From: Phocaeicola plebeius
Lineage (GTDB): Bacteria; Bacteroidota; Bacteroidia; Bacteroidales; Bacteroidaceae
Direction of reading: 5' to 3'
Length of the DNA stretch: 5,901 nt
Assembly: GCA_004558305.1 (NCBI GenBank)
Contig: SFDG01000101.1
Location: 1-5,901 of the forward strand
Shown here in pieces: positions 5,841 to 5,901 of this stretch. Under the pieces are notes generated by a model. That model made no database searches. It was not told the origin of the DNA and was given only the letters and a program-made list of their open reading frames with translations. The first letter of the stretch is position 1. Each line of letters begins with the position of its first letter. Both the position numbers and the translations under genes were made by a program.

Positions 5841-5901
5841 AGACATAATAAGAAAGCGCATTTCTCTTATTCCAGCTGCGTAAAATTGGACACTTTACAG
5901 A
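5835..5901 (+). CDS. Possible start of an unidentified gene, cut by the window end
   Basis: An ATG at 5835 opens a frame that has no stop through the last base (22 codons visible, beginning MYRHNKKAHF and ending in KLDTLQ). An in-frame TAG at 5826-5828 makes this the first possible ATG. It lies 18 bases after a full TATCTTTG -7 element, so a short leader is plausible. The codons are less GC-rich than those of the susC/susD-like genes, as expected for a gene in the AT-rich tail. I do not recognise the family from so few residues. An open frame of this length can occur by chance. Confidence 0.28.
   Translation, partial: MYRHNKKAHFSYSSCVKLDTLQ

Noticed and set aside
5880..5901. GTAAAATTGGACACTTTACA resembling the end of an insertion sequence
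   Set aside because: The impression rests on a general likeness to IS termini. No matching second end or target duplication is visible and the window stops here.

Overview
The window looks like Bacteroidales (Bacteroidota) DNA. It carries an adjacent SusC/SusD outer-membrane pair, a hallmark of this phylum. The candidate promoters have the TAnnTTTG -7 element of the Bacteroidota primary sigma factor rather than an E. coli type -10, and the leader of the first complete gene is A-rich with no clear Shine-Dalgarno. The genes are GC-rich, with many C or G third positions, so a relatively GC-rich member of the order is likely. The genus cannot be fixed from this window.

Layout. Positions 1-219 are the C-terminal end of ribonuclease R (rnr), cut by the window edge. 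Positions 220-360 are a short intergenic region with two stem-loops (247-274 and 289-307) and a candidate promoter (-7 element at 320-327). Positions 361-3555 encode a complete SusC/RagA-family TonB-dependent transporter. Eight bases later, 3564-5174 encode its SusD/RagB-family surface lipoprotein partner. The two are almost certainly one transcription unit: the transporter is the barrel and the lipoprotein is the lid that captures the ligand. No glycoside hydrolase, peptidase, second surface lipoprotein or regulator is present, so the substrate cannot be inferred.

Positions 5175-5834 contain no convincing protein gene. A GC-rich hairpin (5178-5213) directly after the SusD stop is a plausible terminator. 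It is followed by a perfect 15-bp inverted repeat (5284-5298 / 5328-5342). From about 5340 onward the sequence is clearly more AT-rich than the genes. This AT-rich tail has a good promoter (TTG-N20-TATCTTTG, 5400-5430) and, about 170 bases further on, a hairpin followed by seven T residues (5603-5629). Together these could bound a small RNA. At the right edge a second TATCTTTG element (5809-5816) and a hairpin (5821-5840) precede an ATG at 5835 whose frame stays open to the window end. This may be the start of the next gene, possibly a mobile-element gene.

The coding part is an ordinary orphan SusCD locus. The least explained material is the AT-rich, structure-rich non-coding tail. No previously undescribed system can be demonstrated from this window.
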